From Bradyrhizobium sp. 195 (GTDB taxonomy: Bacteria; Pseudomonadota; Alphaproteobacteria; Rhizobiales; Xanthobacteraceae), in contig NZ_CP082161.1 in assembly GCF_023101665.1 (NCBI RefSeq), positions 7,918,501 through 7,982,500 of the forward strand: a DNA stretch of 64,000 bases. The letters run 5' to 3'. Position numbers and translations under genes: made by a program. Shown one piece after another: positions 1 to 8,996 of the stretch. The notes beneath the pieces were generated by a model. It worked only from the letters and a program-made list of their open reading frames with translations, ran no database searches and was not told the origin of the DNA. How positions within the stretch are numbered: the first letter of the stretch is position 1; each line of letters starts with the position of its first letter.

Positions 1-251
1 GTGACGAGGATGGCGACTTCGCGCACCGGCGCGGGCAGCAGCGGGTTCGACGCGATCGCCTTGACCAGCTCCCACACCGGCTTGCCGAAGCGCGGCTCGC
101 GGACCCAGGGATTCCAGGGCCCGAGCAGCGCGCCGTCGTCGCGCATGTTCACAAAGCCCTTGAAGTGGTCCTTGATACCGGCTCGCATGTCGTCATAGAG
201 CGGCTTCTGTTCGTCGGTCAGATCCTTGGGATCGAGAATGGGAAGACGCAT
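1..251 (-). CDS. Carboxymuconolactone decarboxylase-family (AhpD-like) protein, 5' part
   Basis: Read on the minus strand from an ATG at 251, the first 83 residues begin MRLPILDPKDLTDEQKPLYDD and run off the left edge in frame. The opening 'LDPxDLTxEQKPLYDDM', a WNPWVREPRFG stretch and 'NPLLPAPVREVAIL' fit the all-helical carboxymuconolactone decarboxylase/AhpD fold. The Cys pair or catalytic region would lie outside the window, so decarboxylase and peroxidase-like roles cannot be separated. A purine-rich GAGGAGACTCCCACC lies just upstream of the ATG. The family call is from memory of the N-terminal pattern; the substrate is unknown. Confidence 0.7.
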   Translation of the reverse strand, partial: MRLPILDPKDLTDEQKPLYDDMRAGIKDHFKGFVNMRDDGALLGPWNPWVREPRFGKPVWELVKAIASNPLLPAPVREVAILV

Positions 252-406
252 GGTGGGAGTCTCCTCGTTGAGAAGAGAGGACGGTCGCGCGCGTTATCGC
301 GCAAGGCAAGTGAAGTTGCTGTGACGATCGTGCAACTTTGCAAGGAGTGTACAGACGCTCGCACAACCGTGCTATGTCCCGGTATCTGTCATTGGCGAGG
401 CATCGA

Positions 407-982
407 ATGACCGATCTAATCGTCGGACTTGATAGTTGGATAGTTCAGGACGGCAACTACGGTGATTTCGCTCAAGCGACAAATGTCTCATTCGCGCTCG
501 AATTTATTCCGGTAGTCCCACTTCCGAAGTGTGGCCGATTTGACCGCAAAGCTCCGTCACTCAGGCAAGTTGTGGAAAGTTCGTACGCAGTTGTTGGGCA
601 GGTGGTGCACGCGCAAGATGATTGGTGGGTGCTGGACGTTGGTATTCTCATGTATTGCGAGGGAAAGCCTCCAGACAATGCTCCCCTGGACGCCTGGTTG
701 GAAGGACTAATCTCTATCGGAGTGAACCCATTCTTTTACTTCGAAAGTCATGCGCACCAGCCAGGCGCCCCCGCCTTGGTCTACGATTGGAGCATCGACA
801 GGATTGAAATGGAGACAGGTCCCTTCATTGAAACGAAGCCAAAGCACTTTGAGCGGGATCCCGAGAAATGCGGATGGAAAGAGGTCGCCCGGACCGATGC
901 TTGGCACGAACAGGGCCCTTATCTGCTCCACTGTACGCGTCTAGGTGGGCCCCGCGCAGCGCAGAGCCAGCGCGGACCCTGA
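407..982 (+). CDS. Hypothetical protein, 191 aa
   Basis: The reading frame from ATG 407 begins MTDLIVGLDSWIVQDGNYGDF and encodes an acidic, aromatic-rich soluble protein with no signal peptide or membrane segment. In-frame ATGs also exist at 338 and 374, but the sequence before 407 is Arg/His-rich and does not look coding. I do not recognise the family. It stands alone between two minus-strand genes. Base composition is lower in GC than the flanks (many AAA, TTT and AAT codons), which suggests acquisition. The last dozen residues (GGPRAAQSQRGP) are low-complexity and may be read-through into non-coding DNA. Confidence 0.55.
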   Translation: MTDLIVGLDSWIVQDGNYGDFAQATNVSFALEFIPVVPLPKCGRFDRKAPSLRQVVESSYAVVGQVVHAQDDWWVLDVGILMYCEGKPPDNAPLDAWLEGLISIGVNPFFYFESHAHQPGAPALVYDWSIDRIEMETGPFIETKPKHFERDPEKCGWKEVARTDAWHEQGPYLLHCTRLGGPRAAQSQRGP

Positions 983-1006
983 TCGACGGATTGCAGGTCT
1001 GACCGC

Positions 1007-1471
1007 TCAAAACTCCAGCGGCGCGTTGTCGACGACTTCCTTCATCACGAAGAAGGTGCGGGTCTGGCGCACGCCGGGCAGCGCGATGAGCTGCTCGCCG
1101 TGGATGCGGTTGAAGTCTTCCATGTCGCCGACCCGGATCTTGAGGAAATAGTCGAAGTCGCCGGCGACGAGATGGCAATCGAGCACGAATTTCAGCTTGG
1201 CGATCGCCTGCTCGAAGATGGCAAAGCTCTCCGGCGTCGAGCGGTCGAGCACGACGCCGACCATCACCAGCGTACCCTTGGCCACCTTCTTGGGGGCGAC
1301 CATGGCGCGCACGGCGGCGATGAACCCGTCCTCGAACAGGCGCTGGGTCCGGCGATGACAGGTGGCGGGGCTGATCGCGACTGATACAGCCAGCTCGGCA
1401 TTGCTGAGCCGGCCGTTATTCTGGAGCAATCTCAGGATCTTAAGGTCAGTGCGATCGAGACGGGCGGCCAT
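1007..1471 (-). CDS. Lrp/AsnC-family regulator, probable acdS regulator
   Basis: A 154-residue protein starting MAARLDRTDLKILRLLQ. The N-terminal winged HTH includes 'NNGRLSNAELAVSVAISPATCHRR' (about residues 18-41) and the rest is a RAM/Lrp ligand-binding domain with 'CHLVAGDFDYFLKIRVGDMEDF'. An ATG five codons upstream (1486) is possible, but the MAARLDR start matches usual family length. It is divergent from acdS across 158 bp. Lrp-type proteins next to acdS (AcdR/LrpL) are known activators of ACC deaminase in rhizobia and pseudomonads, so control of acdS is the likely job (inference from context). The 'DFDYFLKIR' motif is typical of amino-acid-sensing Lrp members. Confidence 0.88.
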   Translation of the reverse strand: MAARLDRTDLKILRLLQNNGRLSNAELAVSVAISPATCHRRTQRLFEDGFIAAVRAMVAPKKVAKGTLVMVGVVLDRSTPESFAIFEQAIAKLKFVLDCHLVAGDFDYFLKIRVGDMEDFNRIHGEQLIALPGVRQTRTFFVMKEVVDNAPLEF

Positions 1472-1629
1472 GAAAGAAACTTCCATAGAAAAACGATTTT
1501 ACGGAAGAATTCTTAGCAAATGTCGCCGTATTCGCAAGAACCCGCGCAATATAGGCGCAATATTCGAGAGCACATTTTCCTAGAGCGATGCTAGGCAGCG
1601 GCGGACATCAACGCCAATCGGGATGCCCC
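1472..1629. promoter_or_regulatory. Divergent control region between the Lrp regulator and acdS
   Basis: A 158-bp spacer, AT-rich compared with the flanks. It holds an imperfect dyad with arms TTCTTAGC (1510-1517) and GCAAGAA (1534-1540), plus A/T tracts at 1480-1510, the kind of bendable sequence Lrp proteins bind. No sigma-70 hexamers were assigned with confidence. A role in binding the Lrp protein is inferred from the layout only. Confidence 0.45.
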
Positions 1630-2646
1630 ATGAAGCTGGACAAATTTCCGCGCTATCCGCTGACCTTCGGCCCGACGCCCATCGAGAAGCTGGAGCGGCT
1701 GTCAAAACATCTCGGCGGCAATGTCGAGGTCTATGCCAAGCGCGAGGACTGCAATTCGGGCCTTGCCTATGGCGGCAACAAGCTGCGCAAGCTCGAATAC
1801 ATCATCCCCGACGCGATCGCCTCCAACGCCGACACGCTGGTCTCGATCGGCGGGGTGCAGTCGAACCACACCCGCATGATCGCGGCGGTCGCGGCCAAGA
1901 TCGGAATGAAGTGCCGCCTGGTGCAGGAAGCCTGGGTGCCGCACGAGGACGCCGTCTATGATCGGGTCGGCAACATCATGCTCTCGCGCATCATGGGCGC
2001 CGACGTGCGCTTGGTCGACGACGGTTTCGACATCGGCATCCGCAAAAGCTGGGAGCAGGCGATCGAAGAGGTGAAGGCGGCCGGCGGCAAGCCTTACGCC
2101 ATTCCCGCCGGCGCCTCGGTGCACAAGTTCGGCGGCCTCGGTTACGTCGGCTTCGCCGAAGAGGTGCGCAAGCAGGAGAAAGAGCTCGGCTTCAAGTTCG
2201 ACTACATCATCGTCTGCACTGTCACCGGCTCCACCCATGCCGGCATGCTGGTCGGCTTCGCCGCCGATGGCCGCGCCCGCAAGGTGATTGGCATCGACGC
2301 CTCTTTCACGCCGGCCCAGACCAAGGCGCAGGTGCTCGAGATCGCGCAGAACACGGCTGAACTCGTCGAGCTCGACAGGGAGCTCGTCGCCGACGACGTC
2401 GTGCTGATCGAGGACTACGCCTATCCCGCCTATGGCGTGCCGTCGGAAGAGACCAAGGAGGCCATCCGCCTCAGCGCACGTCTCGAAGGCATGATCACCG
2501 ACCCCGTCTACGAGGGCAAGTCTATGCAGGGCCTGATCGATCTTGCGAAGAAGGGCTATTTCGAGAAGGGCGCAAAGATCCTCTACGCCCATCTCGGCGG
2601 CGCCCCCGCGCTGAATGGATATGCGTATGCGTTCCGGAATGGGTGA
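1630..2646 (+). CDS. acdS: 1-aminocyclopropane-1-carboxylate deaminase
   Basis: This cytosolic PLP enzyme cleaves ACC, the ethylene precursor of plants, to 2-oxobutyrate and ammonia. From the ATG at 1630 the protein is 338 residues, the standard family length; an upstream in-frame ATG at 1588 adds 14 unsupported residues. The PLP lysine is K51 in '[10 protein letters not shown]', Ser78 lies in 'VQSNH', and Tyr294, Glu295 and Leu322 are at the positions that separate true ACC deaminases from D-cysteine desulfhydrases. The gene is divergent from the Lrp regulator and followed at once by a strong hairpin, so it is probably monocistronic. Known role in the family: lowering plant ethylene during nodulation. 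Confidence 0.96.
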   Translation: MKLDKFPRYPLTFGPTPIEKLERLSKHLGGNVEVYAKREDCNSGLAYGGNKLRKLEYIIPDAIASNADTLVSIGGVQSNHTRMIAAVAAKIGMKCRLVQEAWVPHEDAVYDRVGNIMLSRIMGADVRLVDDGFDIGIRKSWEQAIEEVKAAGGKPYAIPAGASVHKFGGLGYVGFAEEVRKQEKELGFKFDYIIVCTVTGSTHAGMLVGFAADGRARKVIGIDASFTPAQTKAQVLEIAQNTAELVELDRELVADDVVLIEDYAYPAYGVPSEETKEAIRLSARLEGMITDPVYEGKSMQGLIDLAKKGYFEKGAKILYAHLGGAPALNGYAYAFRNG

Positions 2647-2651
2647 GGCAT

Positions 2652-2679
2652 GAGGAGGCGGGGCGATAGCCGCCTCCTC
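2652..2679 (+). terminator. Hairpin terminator after acdS
   Basis: A perfect 10-bp stem, GAGGAGGCGG (2652-2661) with CCGCCTCCTC (2670-2679), has an 8-nt loop and begins 5 nt after the acdS stop codon. No T-run follows, so termination efficiency is uncertain. Confidence 0.6.
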
Positions 2680-2684
2680 CATCT

Positions 2685-2759
2685 CCGTAGCCCGGATCCG
2701 GGAATCGTACGATACGGAAAGCCTGCCCCGGATTGCGCTTCGCTCCATCCAGGCTACGG
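2685..2759. repeat. Palindromic intergenic repeat (REP-like)
   Basis: Arms CCGTAGCCCG (2685-2694) and CAGGCTACGG (2750-2759) form an imperfect inverted repeat, with inner CCCGGATT/ATCC pieces. 'GTAGCCCGGAT' palindromes are common extragenic repeats in proteobacteria. It sits between the convergent genes acdS and recQ. Confidence 0.55.
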
Positions 2760-2772
2760 CACCTGCGATCGC

Positions 2773-4638
2773 TTACCGCGTCCTGACGATTTGCAGCAGC
2801 TCGTCGCCGTAATGCTCGAGCTTCTTGTCGCCGATGCCGGGCACGTTGCGTAGTTCATCGAGTGTGGCCGGCCAGGCCCGGACGATGCCGTCGATGGTGG
2901 CATCGTGCAGCACGACATAGGCCGGCACGCCGCGTTCGCGGGCGATGTCTGAACGCCAGGACCGCAGCCGCGCACGCAGTTCCGGATCGACGTCGCCCTG
3001 CGGCGCGCTGGCCGCAGGCGCGAGATCGCCGCGGCGCGATTTGCCGCGACTGGCGCGGACGCGCGTGCCGGGCGCTTCCTCACGCAGCCACACCTCGGTC
3101 TCCCCGCGCAGCACGCCGCGCGCAGTCTCGGTCAGCTTCAGCGCCCCAAACGCCTCGCTGTCGCTCTGCAAATGCCCCATCGCCACCAACTGCCGCAGCA
3201 CGGTGCGCCACTGCTTTTCGTTGAGTTCGCGGCCGATGCCGAACACCGACAATTTGTCGTGGCCGAACTGCGTCACCTTCTCGGTCAGGCGCCCGACCAG
3301 CACATCGATTAGGTGCATCGCGCCAAAACGCTGTCCGGTGCGATAGATGCAGGACAACAGCTTCTGCGCCAGCACCTTGCCGTCGCGCATCTTTGGCGGC
3401 GTCAGGCAATTGTCGCAATTGCCGCAAGCCTCGCCCATCACGATCTCGCCGAAATAGGCGAGCAGGCGGCGGCGCCGGCAGTGCGGCGTTTCGGCAAGGC
3501 CAACGAGCGCATCGAGCTTGCCGATCGAGACCCGCTTGAATTCGTCGGAGGCGCTGGACTCGTCGATCATCCGACGCTGCTGCACGATGTCAGAGAGACC
3601 ATAGGCCATCCAGGCCGCCGACGGCTTACCGTCGCGGCCGGCGCGGCCTGTCTCCTGATAATAGGCCTCGATGCTCTTGGGCAGATCGAGATGAGCGACG
3701 AAGCGCACGTCGGGCTTGTCGATGCCCATGCCGAACGCGACGGTCGCGACGATGACGATGCCGTCCTCATTGAGAAAGCGGTCCTGGTTGCGCGAGCGCA
3801 CTTGGCTGTCGAGCCCGGCGTGGTAGGGCAGCGCCGCAATGCCGGCGTCCTGAAGCGCGGCGGCGACCTCCTCGACTCGATTGCGGGACAGGCAATAGAC
3901 CACGCCGGCATCGCCCGCATGCCGCTCCCGGACGAATTCCTTCAGCTGCGATACGGCACTACGCTTGTCGACGATCTCGTAACGGATGTTGGGCCGGTCG
4001 AAGCTCGAGACGAATTGCGGTGCGCCCGTGAGCTGGAGCCGTTCGACGATCTCTCTGCGCGTCAAGTCGTCGGCGGTCGCGGTCAGCGCGATGCGCGGCA
4101 CGTCGGGAAAGCGCTCGGCGATGATGGAGAGGCCGACATATTCGGGACGGAAGTCATGGCCCCATTGCGAGACGCAATGCGCCTCGTCGATCGCGAATAG
4201 CGCCACCTTCGCCTGCGCCAGCAGCGACAGGCAGCGCGGCGTCACCAGGCGTTCCGGCGCGACATAGAGCAGATCGAGATCGCCCGCGAGCAGGCGCCGC
4301 TCGATATCGGAGGCATCCTGCAGAGTCAGCGACGAGTTCAACGCGGCGGCGTTGACACCGGCCTCGATGAGGCCGGCGACCTGATCGCGCATCAAGGCGA
4401 TCAACGGCGACACCACGATGCCGCAGCCTTCGCGCAGCAGTGAAGGAAGCTGGTAGCACAGCGACTTGCCGCCGCCGGTCGGCATCAGCACCAGGCAATT
4501 GCCGCCGTCGGTGACGTGCCTGACGATCTCACCCTGCTCGCCGCGAAAACCCGGCAGGCCGAATACCGAATGCAGCACCGACAGCGCATCGCGGCCGTTG
4601 GCCGGCGCAGGTAGCGGGGCGGTGGAGGGAGCGGACAT
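2773..4638 (-). CDS. recQ: ATP-dependent DNA helicase RecQ
   Basis: A 621-residue superfamily 2 helicase that unwinds DNA 3'-5' in recombination and replication repair. Visible parts in order: Walker A 'MPTGGGKSL' (about 52-60), the DEAH box (151-154, [17 protein letters not shown]), SF2 motif VI '[10 protein letters not shown]', the RecQ zinc-binding cysteines 'CGNCDNC' after a '[12 protein letters not shown]' helix, the winged-helix RQC region, and a C-terminal HRDC domain ending '[20 protein letters not shown]'. The Lys/Arg-rich linker '[11 protein letters not shown]' before HRDC is natural for the family. The first 15 residues are Ala/Pro-rich. It stands alone, convergent with acdS. Confidence 0.96.
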   Translation of the reverse strand: MSAPSTAPLPAPANGRDALSVLHSVFGLPGFRGEQGEIVRHVTDGGNCLVLMPTGGGKSLCYQLPSLLREGCGIVVSPLIALMRDQVAGLIEAGVNAAALNSSLTLQDASDIERRLLAGDLDLLYVAPERLVTPRCLSLLAQAKVALFAIDEAHCVSQWGHDFRPEYVGLSIIAERFPDVPRIALTATADDLTRREIVERLQLTGAPQFVSSFDRPNIRYEIVDKRSAVSQLKEFVRERHAGDAGVVYCLSRNRVEEVAAALQDAGIAALPYHAGLDSQVRSRNQDRFLNEDGIVIVATVAFGMGIDKPDVRFVAHLDLPKSIEAYYQETGRAGRDGKPSAAWMAYGLSDIVQQRRMIDESSASDEFKRVSIGKLDALVGLAETPHCRRRRLLAYFGEIVMGEACGNCDNCLTPPKMRDGKVLAQKLLSCIYRTGQRFGAMHLIDVLVGRLTEKVTQFGHDKLSVFGIGRELNEKQWRTVLRQLVAMGHLQSDSEAFGALKLTETARGVLRGETEVWLREEAPGTRVRASRGKSRRGDLAPAASAPQGDVDPELRARLRSWRSDIARERGVPAYVVLHDATIDGIVRAWPATLDELRNVPGIGDKKLEHYGDELLQIVRTR

Positions 4639-4731
4639 GGGCGGGATGGAACCAAGGCCGTGAGATTCGTCACAAGGCCAGTCGCATAGCGGCGCGGGCG
4701 TGGCAAGAGCGTTTGCGGGGCGCGGCGCGGC

Positions 4732-4935
4732 TCTTCCCCTCCCCTTGTGCGAGAGGGTGGCTCGCCGCGGAGCGGCGAGATGGGTGAGGGGTCTCTCTCC
4801 ACGAACTCGATAGTAGCGCTTGCGGAGAGATACCCCTCATCCGGCGCCATAGCCGAAGCTTCGCTTCGGCGTTCTTAAGAACGGCGGCCGAAGGCCGCCT
4901 ACGCCACCTTCTCCCGCAAGGGGAGAAGGGAAGAA
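4732..4935. repeat. Large imperfect inverted repeat between recQ and the deacetylase gene
   Basis: A roughly 200-bp stretch that pairs with itself. The outer left arm CTTCCCCTCCCCTTGTGCGA pairs with the right arm CGCAAGGGGAGAAGGGAAG, and the inner GGGTGAGGGGTCTCTCTCC pairs with GGAGAGATACCCCTCATCC. A nested GCGGCCGAAGGCCGC palindrome lies near 4882-4898. This is the common rhizobial palindromic intergenic element; no ORF is supported. It may fold as RNA or end transcription of the deacetylase gene. Confidence 0.65.
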
Positions 4936-4940
4936 GCCTC

Positions 4941-5726
4941 TTACGCTCCGATTCGTCGCAGCGCTTCTGCGACCGTCACGATCGGCATGTTGCGCTTTCC
5001 GGCCGCTTCCAGCGCATGACGCATCAGGTCTGGGGTGCAGCCGTAGGGGCTCGGCGTGATCGCCACGTCGTGGCCATAGAAGATGAGCCATCCGCCGCTC
5101 GCGACCGCCTCGTCGAAATAGCGATCGACGCCGGCCCTATCGATCTCGCAATCGACCAAGGGCGAAGCGCGCAGGAACTGGAGGTCGATGACGTCGCTGT
5201 TAACGCCGGGGAGGATGCCGCGCGCCGAACGGAAGGCCTTGGCGAGCTGCGGCTTGCGCCAGACCGAGGCAATCCCGTAGGGATGGGCGAAGTTCTCCAG
5301 CGTGATCGAGGAATCGATACGGCGGAAATAAGCGCGGTTTCGCTCGATCTCGCGCGCCATCGCAGCCTCGTCGAGATTGGCCGAGCACTGATGCGAGAAT
5401 GTGTGGCAGGCAATCTCGTGACCGGCGCGGTGAAGCCGGATGATCGCGTCATCGGACAGGCCATGCCAGTGATCCGACGGCTGGCCGATCAGGCTGCCGG
5501 CGAGATAGAATGTACCGCGGCCGCCATGCTTTTCCAGAAGCTCGGCGCCCTCGCCTGCCGCGCTGTCGGGGGCATCGTCGAAGGTGAAGCTCACGATCGG
5601 CGCATGCGCAGGCAGCCGGTGCGGCGCGGCGCGGAAATGCCGGGCCAGCCGATTGCTCACGCGTTCCTGGAGTGCCGACCACACGACTGCGTTTCCCGTG
5701 ATGTGCGTATTTCTGTACTGAAACAT
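4941..5726 (-). CDS. Polysaccharide deacetylase (NodB-homology) family protein
   Basis: A 261-residue protein with a NodB-type carbohydrate esterase 4 domain. Motif 1 is 'SFTFDDAPDS' (residues about 46-55, catalytic and metal Asp), motif 2 is 'HTFSHQ' (metal-binding His pair), and 'FAHPYG' matches the motif 3 region; 'IFYGHDV' near the end supplies the C-terminal His. No clear signal peptide is visible, so it may act in the cytoplasm or use a non-classical route. Family members remove N- or O-acetyl groups from glycans; the substrate here is unknown. The downstream end abuts the large inverted repeat. It starts just upstream of the metA end and is transcribed in the same direction. Confidence 0.85.
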   Translation of the reverse strand: MFQYRNTHITGNAVVWSALQERVSNRLARHFRAAPHRLPAHAPIVSFTFDDAPDSAAGEGAELLEKHGGRGTFYLAGSLIGQPSDHWHGLSDDAIIRLHRAGHEIACHTFSHQCSANLDEAAMAREIERNRAYFRRIDSSITLENFAHPYGIASVWRKPQLAKAFRSARGILPGVNSDVIDLQFLRASPLVDCEIDRAGVDRYFDEAVASGGWLIFYGHDVAITPSPYGCTPDLMRHALEAAGKRNMPIVTVAEALRRIGA

Positions 5727-5748
5727 TCGCGCACTGGTTGAGGCAAGC

Positions 5749-6789
5749 CTAACGCTTGGGTAATCCTAACGCGGAGCCAACGTCCTTCGGCTGACGCGCG
5801 GGGACCGACGCATGGGCTCCCTCGCTGAGATATTGCAACCAGTTGCGAAAAAGCACTGCCGCCGCGCCGCCGGCGCCGATATCGGCGCGCAAATTCAGCC
5901 CCGGCAGCTCGTTGGTGAGCGCGGGATGACGCTGGTGCGCCGCCTTCTTCTCGAAGCGGGCCAATTTCTCTTCCGTCGCTGCGTCAAAATAGCTCACGGG
6001 CAGGCGGGGATAATTCTCCCGCTCGCGCGCGAGATAGCGGCCGATGTCGCGCAGATATTCGCGCTGGAGCGACAGCGCATCGTATTCCGGGTGCCCCTGG
6101 AAGAACACGAAGCGGCTGGCATATTGGCGAACGAAAACATCGACGCCCGCATGGGCGGAGCGTGTCAGCACCTGATAACCGGCCTGCACCAGGTCGCTCT
6201 CCGCAATCTCGTTCAAGCGCGAATGCGAGACCTTCAGCGGCGCCGGCGCGGCGCGCGTCAGGGAATCGCTCGTCACGGCGTCGCAATCGAAGATGCCGTG
6301 GCATTTGGCCGGCAGCCGTCGCCGTTCGATGCCGTCGAGGTGCAGCACCGCCGCATGCGCGGCAAGGCACGACCAGATCGTCGAGCGCGTGTTGACCTTG
6401 GCCCAGTCGATGAGTTCGGTGAGGTCGCGCCAGTACGGCTCCTGGTCGAGTTCGGGCGCGACGGGCTCGGCGCCGGTCACGATCAGGCCGTCGAATTTCT
6501 GACGCTTGAGATCGGACAGGTCGGAATACTCGCTTTCGACATGCCACCTCGCTTCCGGCGAGCGCTTCACGCCGGGAAGCGAGAAGCAGTGGAAGCGGAT
6601 GCGGCACTGGCCTGCTGCGGCCTGAAGCAGCTTCATGAACTGCCGCTCGGTCGCCTTCAGCGCCGGATCCGGCATGTTGTTGACGAGGCCGATCGTGAGT
6701 TCGGGTTCGTGCTCTCGCGCGAGATCGCGCTCGGTCGGCACCAGCGCCGGACTCGAGATGACTTGATCCCTGTCGATCAAGATCGTCAT
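5749..6789 (-). CDS. metA: Homoserine O-acyltransferase (MetA family)
   Basis: From ATG 6789 the protein is 346 residues. It activates homoserine by acylation in methionine synthesis. The class-I glutamine-amidotransferase-like fold shows Cys141 in 'IWSCLAAHAAVLH', and His233 and Glu235 in 'FFQGHPEYDAL', the catalytic triad of MetA. A longer open frame upstream to 6999 overlaps metY and is not credible. It lies 13 nt after metY, so the two are co-transcribed. Since the partner is an O-acetylhomoserine sulfhydrylase type, acetyl-CoA may be the true donor; many MetA-family proteins are acetyltransferases. Acyl specificity was not determined here. Confidence 0.92.
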   Translation of the reverse strand: MTILIDRDQVISSPALVPTERDLAREHEPELTIGLVNNMPDPALKATERQFMKLLQAAAGQCRIRFHCFSLPGVKRSPEARWHVESEYSDLSDLKRQKFDGLIVTGAEPVAPELDQEPYWRDLTELIDWAKVNTRSTIWSCLAAHAAVLHLDGIERRRLPAKCHGIFDCDAVTSDSLTRAAPAPLKVSHSRLNEIAESDLVQAGYQVLTRSAHAGVDVFVRQYASRFVFFQGHPEYDALSLQREYLRDIGRYLARERENYPRLPVSYFDAATEEKLARFEKKAAHQRHPALTNELPGLNLRADIGAGGAAAVLFRNWLQYLSEGAHASVPARQPKDVGSALGLPKR

Positions 6790-6802
6790 GGGTGCCGCCC
6801 GC

Positions 6803-8104
6803 CTACTCCGCGGCCTCGAGGCGCGCTGATCGGCAGGCCTTGTCCAGCGCCTGGTCGATGTCCTCGATGATATCGGAGATATGCTCGATGCCGATCGAGA
6901 GCCGGATGGTCTCCGGCAGCACGCCGGCAACGCGCTGCTGCTCTGCCGACATCTGCCGGTGGGTGGTCGAGGCGGGATGACAGGCCAGCGACTTGGCATC
7001 GCCGATATTGACGAGGCGCGTGATCAGCTGCAGCGCATCATAGAAGCTCTTTCCGGCTTCCATCCCGCCCTTGATGCCGAAGGTGAACAGCGAGGAGGCG
7101 TTACCATCGAGATATTTCTGTACCAGCGGATAATAGGGACTGTCGGGAAAGCCGGTGTAGTTGACCCAGGCAACGCGCGAATCCTTGCGCAGGAATTCGG
7201 CGACCTTGCGGGCGTTCTCGACGTGGCGCTCCATGCGCAGCGCCACGGTCTCGATGCCCTGGAGCAGCAGGAAGGCGTTGAACGGCGACAGCACCGAGCC
7301 CATGGTGCGCTGATAGACGCTGCGCGCCCGCTCGATATAGGCGGTCCTGCCGAAGCGCTCGGCGTAGACGAGGCCGTGATAGGACGCGTCGGGCTTGTTG
7401 TAGGCCGGGAAGCGCTCGGCATGCTTGGCCCAGGGGAAGTTCCCGGAATCGACGATGGCGCCGCCGAGCGTCGTGCCGTGGCCGCCCAGGAACTTGGTCA
7501 GCGAGTGCACGGCGATATCGGCGCCATAGTCGAACGGCTTGAGCAGAATCGGTGTTGCGACGGTGTTGTCGACGATCAGCGGCACGCCATGCGCATGCGC
7601 GACCTTGGCCAGCGCCTCGATGTCGCAGACGTTGCCGGCGGGGTTGCCGATGGTCTCGGCGAACACGGCGCGGGTGTTCTCGTCGATCAGCTTCTCGATG
7701 GCATCTGGCTTGTCGCTCTCGGCGAAGCGGCCGGTGATGCCCTGCCGCGGCAGGATGTGCGAGAGCAGCGTATGCGTGGTGCCGTAAAGCTGCGGCACGG
7801 AAACGATGTTGCCGCCGTGATCGGCGACGTTGACGAAGGCAAAATGCAAGGCCGCCTGGCCGGTCGCGACCGCGAGCGCACCGACGCCGCCTTCAAGCTG
7901 GGCGATACGCTTCTCCAGCACCGCGCTGGTCGGATTGGCGATGCGGCTGTAACGAAAACCTTCGGCCTCGAGATTGAAGAGCGCCGCGCCGTGATCGGCG
8001 CTGTCGAAGGCATAGGCTGCGGTCTGGTAAATCGGCACGGCAACCGCGTGCGTGGTCGCCTCGGGCTCGTAACCGGCGTGAATAGCGATCGTCTCGTTGC
8101 GCAT
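6803..8104 (-). CDS. metY: O-acetylhomoserine aminocarboxypropyltransferase (sulfhydrylase)
   Basis: A 433-residue PLP enzyme of the Cys/Met metabolism fold that joins O-acylhomoserine with sulfide to give homocysteine. The PLP lysine is Lys204 in 'HSLTKFLGGHGTT', and 'SRIANPTSAVLEKRIAQLEGG' (53-73) is the family signature near the N-terminus. The start MRNETIAIHAGYEPE at 8104 fits family N-termini; 33 extra upstream residues in frame look non-coding. Together with metA this gives direct sulfhydrylation rather than the cystathionine route. A short dyad lies in the leader. Confidence 0.93.
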   Translation of the reverse strand: MRNETIAIHAGYEPEATTHAVAVPIYQTAAYAFDSADHGAALFNLEAEGFRYSRIANPTSAVLEKRIAQLEGGVGALAVATGQAALHFAFVNVADHGGNIVSVPQLYGTTHTLLSHILPRQGITGRFAESDKPDAIEKLIDENTRAVFAETIGNPAGNVCDIEALAKVAHAHGVPLIVDNTVATPILLKPFDYGADIAVHSLTKFLGGHGTTLGGAIVDSGNFPWAKHAERFPAYNKPDASYHGLVYAERFGRTAYIERARSVYQRTMGSVLSPFNAFLLLQGIETVALRMERHVENARKVAEFLRKDSRVAWVNYTGFPDSPYYPLVQKYLDGNASSLFTFGIKGGMEAGKSFYDALQLITRLVNIGDAKSLACHPASTTHRQMSAEQQRVAGVLPETIRLSIGIEHISDIIEDIDQALDKACRSARLEAAE

Positions 8105-8159
8105 CGTGCCACCTCCGCGTGGAGCGGCCGCACTTATTGGCCTGTATGAGGCATGTGCG

Positions 8160-8201
8160 TTGTCCGCCGTCCCCGTGTTAGAGGCGGGTGGTAAAGCGGA
8201 C
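8160..8201 (-). promoter_or_regulatory. Dyad in the metY leader
   Basis: A 7-bp inverted repeat, TGTCCGC (8160-8166) and GCGGACA (8195-8201), lies 56-97 nt upstream of the metY start. It could be an operator or an RNA hairpin controlling metYA. I looked for the SAM-II riboswitch pattern and could not support it. Confidence 0.3.
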
Positions 8202-8318
8202 AATAATTCGCTTAGAGATCGAGGAAGTAACCCTAATGCTTGTCGGCGAATTGGCCGGAATCCGGGTTAAATTGCATTAATGAAGATGCTGCTCGGTGCA
8301 ACTTGCGGATCGCGTCAC

Positions 8319-8777
8319 TCATCGCGCGGCAGACGACCGTGGATCGAAATCGCACCCTCGATACATCCCATGCAGCTGTTTACCTTGAAGAAAAACCGTA
8401 CGGGGAGTTAGTCCTCCTCGACGATCGAGCCATTGCTGGATTGGCGAGGGATACATTGAATACAGCATGCGGGTCGCCCCGCGGTCGGTAAATGTGCGCC
8501 CATTCCTGCCGAAGTCCCACGCAGCATGAAAGGCAAGTCTTGCCTTCGAGGTGACGCAGATGTCGTCCGATGCGATCGTCGCAAGGACGATCGTGCAGGC
8601 GGAAGCGCAGAGGCCATCGATGACGATCGATTGACGCGCGGCGCGCAATTTCTCGTATCGCTCGATGTAGTCAGCAATCGATCCGCCTCGATCATTCGCG
8701 ATGCGAACCACGGCATGGCTCGCCCCCGCGCCAGTGAGTAAGAGCAATCCCGCGACAACCCCTGCCGGAAATCTCAT
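8319..8777 (-). CDS. Exported hypothetical protein with a ClpP-like serine motif
   Basis: From ATG 8777 (152 residues) the protein opens with a clear signal peptide, MRFPAGVVAGLLLLTGAG followed by ASHA and VVRIAND, predicted cleavage near residue 22. The body holds 'IVIDGLCASACTIVL' and 'LAFHAAW', the pattern of periplasmic crotonase/ClpP-fold hypotheticals (COG3904-like) in Bradyrhizobium, where 'GxCxSACT' carries the Ser. The Cys pair flanking that Ser and a later lone Cys could be oxidised. Longer upstream frames to 8945 are not supported because they lack a signal peptide. Function unknown; a protease-like role is only a family guess. Confidence 0.7.
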   Translation of the reverse strand: MRFPAGVVAGLLLLTGAGASHAVVRIANDRGGSIADYIERYEKLRAARQSIVIDGLCASACTIVLATIASDDICVTSKARLAFHAAWDFGRNGRTFTDRGATRMLYSMYPSPIQQWLDRRGGLTPRTVFLQGKQLHGMYRGCDFDPRSSAAR

Positions 8778-8996
8778 GCTGCTCGCTCGATTGTGTGATG
8801 CCGCCACCTGGCCAGACCAGTGCTGATGGCGCGCCACCTTGATGCTTTCGGTCTTGGGACTCTTGACCTCGGTCGAAGAACCATCGCGCGTTGCTAGAGG
8901 GAACCTGGACAATTGGGTCACGGCGGGCTTGAGCCGAGGAAGCACCGGCAGCCTTGACGGACGGCAGCGGAGCTGGCCGCTGCCGTCCCGCCAACT

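Noticed and set aside
5812..6870. Long plus-strand open frame opposite metA
   Set aside because: It is a GC-rich antisense shadow of metA with no start context or domain.
8105..8290. SAM-II riboswitch upstream of metY
   Set aside because: Such riboswitches are common ahead of met genes in alphaproteobacteria, and ATTTAACC is present, but the pseudoknot partner and the downstream ATAAA/GCTAAA elements could not be found.
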